This document shows positions 45,776-58,328 of a stretch of 64,000 nucleotides of DNA, in pieces. The position numbers were made by a program, and so were the translations under genes. The DNA comes from Hedera helix. Its lineage: Eukaryota; Streptophyta; Magnoliopsida; Apiales; Araliaceae. The DNA is taken from contig OX359282.1 in NCBI GenBank assembly GCA_947179155.2, forward strand, positions 9,709,533-9,773,532, given 5' to 3'. A model generated the notes under the pieces. It was not told the DNA's origin. It was given only the letters and a program-made list of their open reading frames with translations, and searched no databases. Numbering within the stretch: the stretch's first letter is position 1; the number at the start of each line of letters is the position of its first letter.

Positions 45776-46941
45776 TTGAATGTAGTTGTATACTTGTATA
45801 TTATCAAAGGTAGATGATATTTTGAAGTATTCGGTACATTATTAAATGTCCAAATCATTAAGTTATGTAAAAGAAAAAAGTTTAATTGAATTAAACCAAT
45901 GTAGATAGTCCATTGTGACTAAATTTTAGACAACTTATTAAAAATGGGTTGTGCGAAGAATGTGTGGTGAATGCGTAAGTTAGTTAAGCATACCCGACAT
46001 GTCCAACTAGGTTTGGACTAGGATTTTTGTCCGGAACTAAAGGTTCGTGTGTCAGACATATTAAGAGTTAATAATTTGAAATTAAGGTCTTAAGTTATGA
46101 CCAATTAATAATCATTGTAACTAATGATTATGTCAATTTTATATATAAATTGTAGGTTGAACGAAAGACGCAAAATAAGCGTAAATGGTATAAGCGAATC
46201 AGGCAAGTTTTTTTCAAAACTTGTACCTATGTGCATTGCTATGCTATAATATGATGTTAAATTGTTAATAGGAAGATACATTGATGATATTTATGATATG
46301 TGAACAACATGAGATATGGTTACATGTGAAATATGTACAGATATGAAGCATGATTTGCTAGATACTAGTTGTTTATTGCATATGATGCATAAGAAGTATA
46401 AAGCATTCATAAAATGAAAAGCATGAAATGCATAATGTACGAATAAAATGAGGAGCATGTATAATATGTGAAGCGTGTAATGTGTTATGTGTAATTGTTA
46501 GACTTGTTGAGCCGTCGTGCTCACTCTTGCTTAAAATCAACATTTTCAGATAGTGCAAGTTATTCGAAGTTTTTGATAAAGATCAAGAAACAAAAATGCA
46601 TATTACATTCACTGAAGGTCTAACCCGACTATTGTAGATATCAGTCCGAATTGGACAAGTAAAATGATTGTGCAGTATAAGAATTGGTTGGTATGTAGTA
46701 TAAGTGTTAAATACTCAAATTAATTGTAATAGAATGTCGTATCATGTATGATATTGAGACATACTAAGAATGTATAAAGATTGCGATTCTGGAATAGAAA
46801 GAGATGTTGTAAAATTGTAAATAAATGATTATTTAGCAATTATAATATTGTTGTAATTCATGAACAATAAGAAAAGGTAGTACTAGTGTTGAACCGGATC
46901 CGAGGTTCGAGGTACCCGGATTTGGGGTGGTCGTCACAAGT

Positions 46942-46953
46942 TGGTATCAGAGC
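46942..46953 (+). other. Primer binding site, initiator tRNA-Met type (element E)
   Basis: TGGTATCAGAGC, 3 bases after the LTR. Confidence 0.9.
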
Positions 46954-49027
46954 TGGTAGGTTGAAAACCTTAGGTAAGAGTGCCTTAGGCTATAACCGTA
47001 GTTGAAGATAACTAAAATGGTAAAGGAATAAACTCAGGAAGAGTTTAAGTAATAAAAGATGAATTTAAAAAATTCATATATAGAAGATTATCCAAAGATG
47101 GATTTGAAAAGATATAAGATAAATGAATAGGGTCATGTTGTATCTAATTTGAAGAAATGATAGAAGATATCTTATAATAAGATTTTAAGGAGCAGAAAGA
47201 AAATTCTAATAAGGTCATGCAATGATCTAGAGAGATGACCTCTTAATGAGTCAGATGTGCTAAGATATGGATTGAGAGAATTCGTATTCAGATAAGAAAA
47301 TGATAGGGTATGTGGGATTTATCATTGAGGACTCATGATAGTGGCTGAGTTGTACGATTCCTTATATGGACAGGGAATTTATATTTGATTTTAGAGACAC
47401 TCTGTTTTCTATATTAATATAGTGGTGGAGTTGAATATTCCTTTGTATGGGCAGGGGACTTGTTCTCGGTTTAACGACCGCTTAACTTCCTATATTGATT
47501 AGTAGCCGAGTTGACCAATTTCTTGTATAGGCAGGAGATTGTGTTTGGTTTGACAAACACTTAGCTTCATATAGTGATAATCGATTTAAACCTGGTGTCA
47601 CGCTATTCGATGTATATATGGTGAGAAGGTGATTCTTTTCTCATAGTAGATCGGATAAGTAGAGAATGTTAATGTAGATACGTGTTCTTAAAACTCATAC
47701 GTATGGTAAGTTCGTGACTCATAATTGTATGGTGGAACCCCTCAGCGAATGGACGATTATGGTCTGACTAGGATAAGTTCCTCAACCCATATGACTGTGG
47801 CAAGTTCCTAAACCCCTAATGTGTGATAAGTTTGATGAACAGTGAGTATGGATAAAGTTAAGTATCAAGATTAAAGCTATACTAGATATAGTTATTTAGC
47901 TGAAAAAGAATGTGGAGGAAAAATTTGAGGTGTTTTTGAGGTTTTAGGATATTCCAAATCTTCTAACTATGCTAGACTTCGAAATTCTTAAAATCGTGCT
48001 AAATTCGCACTTTTGTGCTTTTGAAAATATCAAAATGTGTTTTAGTAATCATCAATGAATTTAGTGCAGAGATGATAAATGATGGAGTCGTCAATGCAGA
48101 GTAACCTAGTGTTGGATGTATTTTTAAGCCCACTATGGTATGATATAATATGACAAAGTCATAAAATAATTTTCAGTATTTTGAAACGTTTAAAGAAGAG
48201 TCTATGCTAATTATTTCGGCTAGACAAATTGATTTAAAAATATAAAAATGTATTTATAAAATCATCATATGTCATTAAAGTCATGGTGCAGAGATGAAAA
48301 AGACAGAATAGTCAACGCACTGTTGCAACGGTGCGGTAGCATGAAGTCCTAAAAATGAATTTCAGTTATATTAACAAATCTAAAATAATTTTTAGTTCGT
48401 AATAAACGAACAGTTCAATTATGTGAGTCTATGTCATTTATTTTGACTTGACACTTATGGTCAGAAATGACTCAAGTTTAATATTCAATCCAACTTATGC
48501 TGGAGCCGAATTTTGTAGTAAGTGTGAGGTGAACAACCCTATAATGGGGGATATGTCAGAGCCATGAATAAAGAACCCGTGAGGGGCGCCCAAGAGTGGT
48601 GGAATGCTGATATAACAAAATATGGGTTAGTAAATCTAGAGAGTTCGACCCTGAGTGAAGTCGTTGTGCACAGCGCTAGAGTACGATAGGCTGATCACCT
48701 AGCGCATAAAATAGTTGTGGAATATTTTCAGTTTTTGTAATTGATAAACCTTCTCGCAAATGTTCACGATCTTTATAACCCCTCAGCATAGTATGAAAGT
48801 TTTAATGAATATTTTAATTTTTAATTTATTCTTTTGTAATATATTGATTTTCAATTTATTCTTCTGCAAGATATTCCATTGTTCTGGAATTGTGAGTTTA
48901 GAAGTATGAACTTTCTAGAAAAGGGTGGTCATAGAATTTGATGAGTAAAGAGATATTCTTCAGAGATGAAAATTAGTAGAAATGAGTATGATGAAATTTC
49001 GGGGACGAAATACTTATAAGAATGGAA
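46954..49027 (+). other. Noncoding interior of element E
   Basis: No ORF of note. 47280-47600 has three related stretches around GGCAGG.GA and the phrase TGGCTGAGTT/TAGCCGAGTT. 48199-48800 repeats LTR-type motifs (TTCGGCTAGACA at 48216, GAACAACCCTATAATGGGGG at 48531, GCTGATCACC at 48691, ATAACCCCTCAGC at 48776). This suggests an LTR piece was captured inside. It ends with TTTCGGGGACGAAATAC and a short purine tract before 49028. Confidence 0.65.
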
Positions 49028-52000
49028 TGTAATATCCCAGATATTTACAAGATTTATAGATGAGATTTTAAATAATAAATTAAAGGTTAAGGTTTAAAAC
49101 CTAAAATTGTAGAAGTGAGATGTGTAGAAAATGGCTAAACATTTTTTTAACATAATTTATTTGTTAGAAATTAAATGTGGGAATATTTTAATGATGCATG
49201 TAGATAATTTATTAAGGAAATAAATTCAATTGAGAAGTGAATGTGGTTATATTAATATATATACACCTAATGTGTGTTTGTTAGCCTAATAAGAAGATGA
49301 GTAGATTAAATACTCAATTAAACTAATAATTTAATTAGTTTAAAATATGAAGTAAGAATGGAAGTCATGAAATATAATTAACTAGGTTAATTATATTAGT
49401 TATGAGTTAAAGTTATAGAAAAACTAAAATAGTTGTCTAGAATGACAATATTATGAAGTTAATTAATTAAGTAATTAACTTAATTATTAAGTTGTTGTAT
49501 AGAGTTCATTAATGAATTTGAAACAAGCCCAATATTTTAATTGGTGTAAGTCTTGTTGGTAATTATATAGAGGTCCAAATAAATTTATGGATCTAGCCTC
49601 ATGAAGAATCCAAGTAATTTAATTACTACTAGTGGACTAGCCCAAAAGGATTATAGATGTTAGCCCAGTATGGGAATACTTGCATGAAGGTGAGTAATTA
49701 AATAATAAGCTCAAATGTTATAGTCCAATAGGTAATTAATATAAGTCCAATTAATTAATGTTAGCAAGTATAATATATATAATGGGGTGGTACTCCAATT
49801 AAATAAATTACCTAGCCCAAGTTATGAAAGATATGTGAGTTGTGTTGGGTAGCCCAAGTAATTAAATAAGAGAACCCAATGCAAAGTAATCTATGTAGCC
49901 CAAACAATTAAAAGTCAAATGATGGTCACTATGTTGGGAGAATATTTTTCAAGTATTGATTGAGTGTAGAGAATTAACTAATGTAGGGTTAATTGAATAA
50001 TCCTAGTTGGTAGACAAGAGAGAGCATTAACCAAACGTTGGTTAATTGCTAGGTAAGTAAATATGATGATAAAATTTAACTATGAATGAGTTAATTGAGT
50101 AACCCAATGTGATAGAATAATTTAAAGCAAGTTTAATTGGATTATAGTATAAGTTCAAATGAGGTATTAAACTAAGTTAAATAAATTAACCTAGTAGTCT
50201 ATGAAATTAATTAAACCTTGATTCATGTAATAATTAAACTAGCTCAATACTTGTTTTAATTAAATATAACATATGGTATTTGATGTTAGCCCAATGTAAT
50301 AAATGAATTGGGCCCAATATAATTTAATTCTAAGGTCCAAAGTGGAGCCCAATGTGCATGTTTAGGTGAATATGTATACATATGTTGGTGTGTATATATA
50401 TATATATATATGAATGCTTATATAATGATATAGGACATAAAAATAAAGCCAAATTGGTGTAATAAATTATAAATCCCGAATTTTGAGGGGGCCCCACATG
50501 AAAATGTTGAGTGTGGACTTCCTATGGCTTCATTTACACTCCAAAAGTTGCTTACAAGCAACCTTGATGGATGTCACACCAATGGTCATTCATGGTAGTC
50601 ATTACATGCAATAGTAATCTAGTTTAAGCTCATAATTTCACCAACATTAGTTGATTAGGAGGTTAATAAAGGATTAACATTGTGCTATAAATAGAAGTGC
50701 TCCACTCATTGGTGAGGTTGGTTGGTCATTTGTAGCATTTTCTAGAGAGAATAAAGGAGAGTTTCTTGAGAGATATAGAGAGTTACTCTTGTGAGATTGA
50801 TGATCCACCAAGAAAATTTGCTAGAGAATGGACAAGAGGAAGTCACAAGCCAAGTTCATATCAAGAGGAAGAAGAGCATCAATGTCTAAGAGGTTAAAAA
50901 GTGCTCTAAACATTTTTTAGTTCATTTTTATAGTCTAGATATGTTTTAAACGGTTAAAATATATTTTTAACTGATCAAAAATTATTTTGATGATCTAGAA
51001 ATCTAAAACTATGATATACAGGTATATTCATAGTTTGATATAGTTAATACATGTATTTGTATGGGTGGTACGTAATGAATTAGAAGGAAAGTCCATATAA
51101 CTATTTACCGGTAAAATCCTAAGTGGTTCGATCTTCAAATTTCGTGTCAAACGTTTTCAAAAATTTAATTGAATCATGAAATATTGTAAAACAAGAAGTT
51201 AGGAAGACTACAACACTAAGTTGGTGTCATTTGGATGTGTAGAGTTTATTTTATTCAAGTTTGAACCACTAAAACCAAGGATTTGTGATTTTAGTTTTCA
51301 CTCTATCCTTGTGAGCCGTTTTTAGTCTACTTCCATTTGGAATTTGGATTTGTGATCTAAATAGAAGTTGTAGAGGGGGAAATTATTATGAGAATGGACT
51401 AAAGAATTACCTAAAAAAATTTTGAAATGAAGAAGTTATGGCTGTCGGAGTGACTAGAGGTCAGGAAGTCCAAATTTAGATTTTGTTTTCTGTTTTGAAT
51501 GCCCCGGCGCCCAGATTAGCCTATTCTGAGCGCCTCGGCTTTCAAAACAGAATGTGCAAGTTGTCTAGGTCGGGCCAGTTCGGGTCGGTCCGGTCGAGTT
51601 TTTAATAAAAATTTAAGTTGAAATAAGTGTAAAATGAATGGGTTTGAATACTAAACCAATATATGAAGTTTATTAGTAACTAATTGGTAGCTAAATGTTT
51701 ATCATAAAAACTAAAGTTAACAACATAAAAAAATTAACTATTGATATTATTTGAAGATTATTAAAATATTATTAAGTGATCAATAATATTAGTATATGAT
51801 TAAAAAATTATTGAATGATGAATAATATTTGAAAATGATTAAAATATCATTACACGGTTAATAATATTAATAAGAGATTAAAATATTATTAAATAGTTAA
51901 TAATATTAATAAGTGGTTAAAATATTATTAAATGGTTAATAATATTAATAAGTGATTAAAATATTATTAAATAGTTAATAATATTAATAAATGGTTAAAA

Positions 52001-53653
52001 TATTATTAAATGGTTAATAATATTATTAAGTGATTAAAATATTATTAAATGGTTAATAATATTAATAAATGATTAAAATATTATTAAATGGTTAATAATA
52101 TTAAGAAGTGAATAAAATATTATTAAATGGTGAATAATATTAGTAAGTGATTAAAATATTATTAAATAATTAATAATATTAAGAAGTGATTAAAATATTA
52201 TTAAATAATTACTAATATTAATAAATGATTAAAATATTATTAAATAATTAATAATTATTGTAAATGATTAAAATATTATCAAATGATGAATAATATTTGT
52301 AAATGACTAAAATATTATTAAATGGTTAATAATATTAATAAGTGATTAAAATATTATTAGATGGTTAATAATAATAATAAGTGATTAAAATTTTATTATA
52401 TGGTTAATAATATTAGTAATAGATTAAAATATTATTAAATGGATAATAATATTAATAAGTGATTAAAATATTATTAAATGACTAATAATATTTGAATGTA
52501 GTTGTATACTTGTATATTATCAGAAGTAGATGATATTTTGAAATATTTGGTACATTATTAAATGTCCAAATCATTAAGTTATGTAAAAGAAGAAAGTTTA
52601 ATTGAATTAAACCAATGTAGATAGTCCATTGTGACTAAATTTTAGACAACTTATTAAAAGTGGGTCGTGCGAAAAATATGTGGTGAATGTGTTAGTTGGT
52701 TAAGCATACCCGACATGTCAAACTAGGTTTGGGCTATGATTTTTGTCCGGAGCTAAAGGTTCGTGTGTCGGACATATTAAGAGTTAATAATTTGAAATTA
52801 AGGTCTTAAGTTATGACCAATTAATAGTCATTGTAACTAATAATTATGTCGATTTTATATATAAATTGTAGGTTGAACGAAAGACGCAAAATAAGCGTAA
52901 ATGGTATAAGCGAATCAGGCAAATTTTTTTTAGAACTTGTTTCTATGTGCATTGCTATGCTATAATATGATGTTAAATTGTTAATAGGTAGATACATTGA
53001 TGATATTTATGATATGTGAACAACATGAGATATGGTTACATGTGAAATATGTACAGATATGAAGCATGATTTGCTAGATGTTAGTTGTTTATTGCATATG
53101 TTGCATAAGAAGTATAAAGCATTCATAAAATGAAAAACATGAAATACATGATGTAAGAATAAAATGCGGAGCATGTATAATATGTGAAGCGTGTAATGTG
53201 TTATGTGTAACTGTTAAACTTGTTGAGCCGTCGTGCTCACTCTTGCTTAAAATCAACATTTTTCAGATAGTGCAAGTTATTCGAAGTTTTTGATAAAGAT
53301 CAAGAAACATGAATGCATATTACATTCATTGAATGTCTAACCCGACTAGTGTAGATATCAGTCCAAATTGGACAGGTAAAATGATTGTGCAGTATAAGAA
53401 TTGGTTAGTATGTAGTATGAGTGTTAAATACTCAAATTAATTGTAATAGAATGTTGTATCATGTATGATATTGAGACATACTAGGAATGTATAAAGATTG
53501 TGATTCTAGAATGAAAAGAGATGTTGCAAAATTGTAAATAAATGATTATTTAGCAATTATAATATTGTTGTAATTCATAAACAATAAGAAAAATGTAGTA
53601 CTAGTGTTGAACCGGATCCGAGGTTCGAGGGACCCGGATTTGGGGTCGTCACA
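49028..53653 (+). repeat. 3' LTR of element E
   Basis: Same plan as the 5' LTR, with its hairpin array at 51740-52490 and TGAGC...GCTCA at 53224-53239. Small indels only. Confidence 0.93.
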
Positions 53654-53902
53654 CCTTGCTATGTTATAAATGTTTTCAGCTAAAACGGAGATATCCAAGG
53701 GTTTTAAGAAAGATAAAGGAAAATGAAAGGTAAAGGAGTAGAATAGTTAATGTAATAGAATTATTATAATTACTGATGTAACCTTTTGTAGTATTTGAAT
53801 TTTGTATTTGGTAAATGTTAGAAATCTGGGTGTAGTAAGACATGTACTGTAAATATTGTATTAATTTTAATGTCGTTACGTAATATTTATATAGATAGAT
53901 GT
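53654..53902 (+). mobile_element. Gypsy LTR fragment F, right part
   Basis: Continues 42274. It has TTTTCAG followed by a 14-residue Lys-rich frame (53682-53726, ending KKDKGK-stop). It is cut at 53903 by the LTR of element D. Confidence 0.65.
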
Positions 53903-55540
53903 TGTAATGACCACGAATTTCATTGTACATTGTAACTATAATTAATATATAATTAGCAATGAATTTAAAATTTTTGTAATAATAAATTGTGCATTAAATA
54001 ATTAAATAGATGTACTTGTATGTGCGTATATTTATTTAAGGAATTAAAGCAAGGGTATAATTAATTAAAGCAAATCTAATTGGATTATATTTTTAATCCA
54101 AATGAGTTGTTAAACTAGGTCCAAGATACTAACCTAGTAGCCCATGTAATTAATTTAATTACTAGCCCATATAATTAATTAAACAAGCCCAATGCTTATT
54201 TTAATTAAAGGTAGCATAGTTATTTAAATGCTAGCCCAATGTGTTAATTAAATTGAGCCCAAACCAATTCAATGGATGAGCCCAATATATTAAATTCCTA
54301 AGTCCAACATGGAGCCCAATAGAAAGTCAAAATTGGTCAACAATTGAACCATGTATAGATATATATATATATATATATACATGTATAAATGCACATCAAA
54401 AGCATGAAAAATAAAAAGAAAATGAGGCCAAAATTGGCCATAAGGGTCGGCCATGGTGGGACCCACAAGGGGGGTTGCTTGATTTTCCAACTTGCTTAAA
54501 TCTTACTCCTTGTCATAGTTGGTGAGCAACCCTAGTCAATCAACAAGTCTTTCACCTAGTCAATCCATGAAATAGTAAACCTAATTAACTCCTAAATTCA
54601 CCAACATGGGTGGATTAAGATGGCTTGATAGTGATTAATGAGACTCTATAACTAGAGAGCTCTACATGCTAGAAATGTTTGTTGGTTCATTTGCTAGACA
54701 TATATAAAGAAAAATAGAGAGCTATTGTGAGCATTTGAGAGAAAAACACCTAAGTGTTGAGAGAAGGAGCTAGGGCTTGAGCTTGGTGGATGTCCAACAA
54801 CCTCATCTCATACTTTGGTAGGAGGAGAAGGAGATCACACAAAACCTTAAGGTTTAAAAGTTCTCCAATCCTTTCTTAGTTCAATTTTTATAGCTTATAT
54901 GTGTTTTAATCGGTTAAAATCTATTTTTAACCGATCAAAACTTGTTTTGATGGTCTAGATGTATGTAACTATATAATATATGGATATTCATAGCTCTATT
55001 TGGGTATAACATGATTTGGTATGTGAAAAATGCATAGAAGTTGAAGAAATGTTCATAACATCTTTTTACCGGTAAAACCCTAACGATACGTGTCGTGTTT
55101 AACGTTGCATTTTGAAATGTACAAATCAGAAATTTGATTTTTATGGCTAGAAAGTTAGATCTATGAGTTTTAAAGAAAAACTCTTTTTGAACCTTTCAAA
55201 AATATTCAATAACAAAGATGTTATAGCTTTTACCGCAAAGGATGTTGTTTTTAAACCCTAAGTGGTTAGATCCGTAATTTTCGTCTAAAACGTTTTCAAA
55301 AAGACGATCGAACCATGAGATATTGTAAAACAAGAGGTTAGGAACACATCAACACTGATTTGGTGTTATTTGGATGTGTAGATTTCATTTTATCAAGGTT
55401 TGATAAAAAAGTATCAAAACTGTCAAAAAAATGCAAAAATGACAACATACTGCAGTACGGCGCCGAGGCGCCGTGTCCAATATAAAACACTGCGCCGCGG
55501 CGCAGTGTCCTGTTTTCAGAAAAAATAAATAATCCGAACC

Positions 55541-55572
55541 GGGTCGGGTCGGGTCAGCCGGGTCGGGTTGGG
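55541..55572 (+). other. G-quadruplex-forming motif in LTR of element D
   Basis: Six GGG runs separated by 2, 2, 6, 2 and 2 bases fit the canonical G3N1-7 rule. The formation itself is not shown. Confidence 0.6.
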
Positions 55573-55689
55573 TCAGATTCGGGTCAGAGAATGAAAAATG
55601 TTCCAAAATTCATTTTAGTATTTTTGGACTTCATAAATATATTTTAAAAATAAAATATATTTGATTTAATATGTAAAAAGAGTTAAATA

Positions 55690-56330
55690 TTATTAAATGT
55701 GTAATAATATAAATAAGTTAATAAAATATTATTATTAATATAATAATATTAGAAAATCATTAAAATATTATTAAATGTATAATAATATTATGAAGTGAAT
55801 AAAATATTATTAAAGAGTTAATAATATAAATAAAATTTTATTAAGATGATTAATAATATTAGTTAATAAAATATTATTAAAATGATTAGTAATATTAATA
55901 AATAATTAAAATATTATTAAATAGATAATAATATTATAAAATAAATAAAATATTATTAAGTGAATAATAATATTATAATATGAATAAAATATTATTAAAT
56001 AGTTAATAATATTAGATAATGATTAAAATGTTATTAAATGAATAATAATATTATAAAGTGAATAAAATATTATTAAAAGGATTAATAATATTATAAGGTT
56101 AATGAATATTATTAAATGAATAATAATATTATAAAATGAATAAAATATTATTAAATGATTAATAATATTATAAGGTAATAAAATATTATTAAAACGATTA
56201 ATAATATTATAAGGTTAATAAATATTATTAAATGATTAGTAATATTATCTGATTAATAAAATATTATTTAATGAATAATAATATTACAAGACTAATAAAA
56301 TATTATTAAATTGTTAATAATCGATATGTG
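55690..56330 (+). repeat. Hairpin array in LTR of element D
   Basis: Repeated AATATTATT...AATAATATT units, more diverged than in element E. Confidence 0.88.
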
Positions 56331-57228
56331 TATGAACTATATTAAATAGATAATATAGGTTCTTTGTGTTGAAATATTATCAAATAGTGATAATATTTTT
56401 TTTAAAGTGTTTACATACCCATAATTATTAAATTATGTGGTTTGAAAGAGTTATAAAGATCATCATACCTACGTGTATATGATACTAACTTAAAGATCAA
56501 CGTGATTAAATTGTTAGGTCTACTCAAAGGGAATTAGTTGAATTTGTTAGTTGTACGTCGCAAACGAGGCAAGTTCTCTAACCCTACTCAATTATTATCG
56601 TTGAACAAGTTTCTATACTTGTATTTATTGTTAAAGCTTGAAGTGGTTTAATTATTTAAATTATTCCACATCCATATTGTTTATACAATCGCACTTAGTG
56701 CATTTGAAGCTTGTTAGTTCTTGATTCATGAACTGTATTAAAAATGTCTGAAGCTAATAGTTCAGCTAGACATTGCGTTTCTAAATTTAATAACTTGAAT
56801 ACTTTTAAAACCTTATCCAAACCTTTGTTGGGTGCGGATTTCTTATATTAAGTCTGAGAATTGAACAACCCTAAGTTAGGGAATTTTGTGTCGGGAAACC
56901 GATTTTGGCGCCAGTGACTAAATGTAATGCATATACAACGGGTTGAATAGGCTGGTCCCCTTGAAAACCAAACAACTCAAAGGGTCAGAGGAAACTCTAT
57001 TATACCCTCGTTAGTTCAGGGTCCTTAGTGACCACTCAGCATTTTAAGATTAAAATCTTCTGTTTGTTAAAATTTGAATCTTGTTTCATTCACAATTGTT
57101 ATATCTATTGTTAAATTATTGATGATATTTCTCATTCATTCATGATATATTAAATCTCTATGATTGTTTTAAACTTGCTGAGCAAACTAGTTGCTCATTC
57201 TTGCTATATCATGAACCATTTTTCAGAT

Positions 57229-57279
57229 AGACCTGATTGCTCAAAGAAAGATAAGGGAAAAGGAAAAGCCAGAGATTAA
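57229..57279 (+). other. Conserved Lys/Gly-rich short frame in LTR of element D
   Basis: Sixteen residues, RPDCSKKDKGKGKARD, then TAA, directly after TTTTTCAG. It parallels frames at 28432, 31970, 36601 and 53682. Third-position differences between this copy and the one at 36601 are mostly silent. Whether it is translated is unknown. Confidence 0.5.
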
Positions 57280-57529
57280 GTTAGCTTATGCATGTTAATT
57301 AGATAATTAATGTGTATTTACTATTGAAGAACCTTTCGTAATTCCTTATGATAGGAACTGTTTTTATGTTAAGGTTGATAGACCCTAGTATTGTAACCTT
57401 TTGAAGGGAACCAATATGTATTATTTCGCGATGTTTAAATGCAATGTATGTATTTAATTGTTAGTAATATGTTGAATAGTGAGAGTCAAACTCGAGGTTA
57501 TGGAACCCGGATTTGGGGTCGTCACAGGT

Positions 57530-57540
57530 TGGTATCAAAG
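57530..57540 (+). other. Primer binding site, initiator tRNA-Met type (element D)
   Basis: TGGTATCAAAG, one change from TGGTATCAGAG. Confidence 0.8.
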
Positions 57541-58328
57541 TCGTAGGTTAGAAACGTTAGGATTTGTGAAACCTAAGTTATAACCTTAGTATTAAACTCA
57601 TATCGAGTGCGTTAGGAGATGAATCGGGAAGATTCATCATGTTGTGTATTTTTGGAGATGGATTGAGAAAATCCATCAAGCCGAGATGTACATGATAAAA
57701 TATCATTTCATTTCATCAATGAATATATTTTATTGTTGTACTAACGTGTGTTATTTTTATGATATAGGATGGCAGAGATCGGGTAGTCGAGTCGCACTGC
57801 TGAGGAGGACTATATTGATATCCATATGGATACTGCACAACCGCTGGTGGCTGCACCTGTAGAGGAGCCAAAGTCAGATCCTGAGGAGGGAGATCGCGTG
57901 GAACCCGTCCGGGGCGGAGTCATGAGGCCTTACAGTGAGGATGAGGCAGAGTCGGAGGAGTCTGAGGAGGATGGGTCAGCGGATGGCATGGGCACTACTG
58001 CCGCTGACATCATAGAGGGCTTAACCACTAGGAACGAGGGGCTGGAGGCAAGGGTCCAGCATCTAGAGGAGCAGAATCTGACCCACCAGCACATGGAGGA
58101 TCAGTATAGGGATACGGCTTACCAGTTCTCTGGCGAGAACACAGAGCTGAAGGAGAGGATCGTAGGACTGGAAGATCAGGTACAGGAATATGAGGATTCG
58201 GTGGAGCACTTTGCAGTGCTAACATATCAGCTGGTAGATCAGGACGTAGAGCTGCAGGCCAAATTGGCAGTGGTTGAGACTAGGTTGGCCGAGGCTGAGC
58301 TGAAGGTTCAGCAAGTACAGGCAGAGAA

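Larger units (their letters stand above)
42275..46938 (+). repeat. 5' LTR of element E
   Basis: Contains repeated TAGCCCAA phrases, a TATA box, GC-rich palindromes (about 44762-44812), GGGTC repeats, a hairpin array (45040-45775) and TGAGC...GCTCA with ATTTTCAG (46508-46550). Confidence 0.93.
42275..53653 (+). mobile_element. Giant-LTR non-autonomous Ty3/Gypsy element E
   Basis: LTRs of 4664 bases (42275-46938) and 4626 bases (49028-53653) enclose only 2.1 kb. Both begin TGTAATATCCCAGATATTTA and end GGTCGTCACA. CCTT flanks both sides (42271-42274, 53654-53657) and may be a 4-bp duplication, or a 5-bp one with one change. The primer site is of tRNA-Met type and the DNA before the 3' LTR holds AATTTCGGGGACGAAATAC, typical of Tekay-like elements. 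No gag or pol remains. The LTRs look highly similar, so insertion is fairly recent. Confidence 0.93.
53903..57526 (+). repeat. 5' LTR of element D
   Basis: Begins TGTAATGACCACGAATTTC and ends GGATTTGGGGTCGTCACA. Contains GC palindromes (55458-55508), GGGTC repeats (55541-55585), a hairpin array (55690-56330) and the shared motif series up to TTTTTCAG at 57226. Confidence 0.85.
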
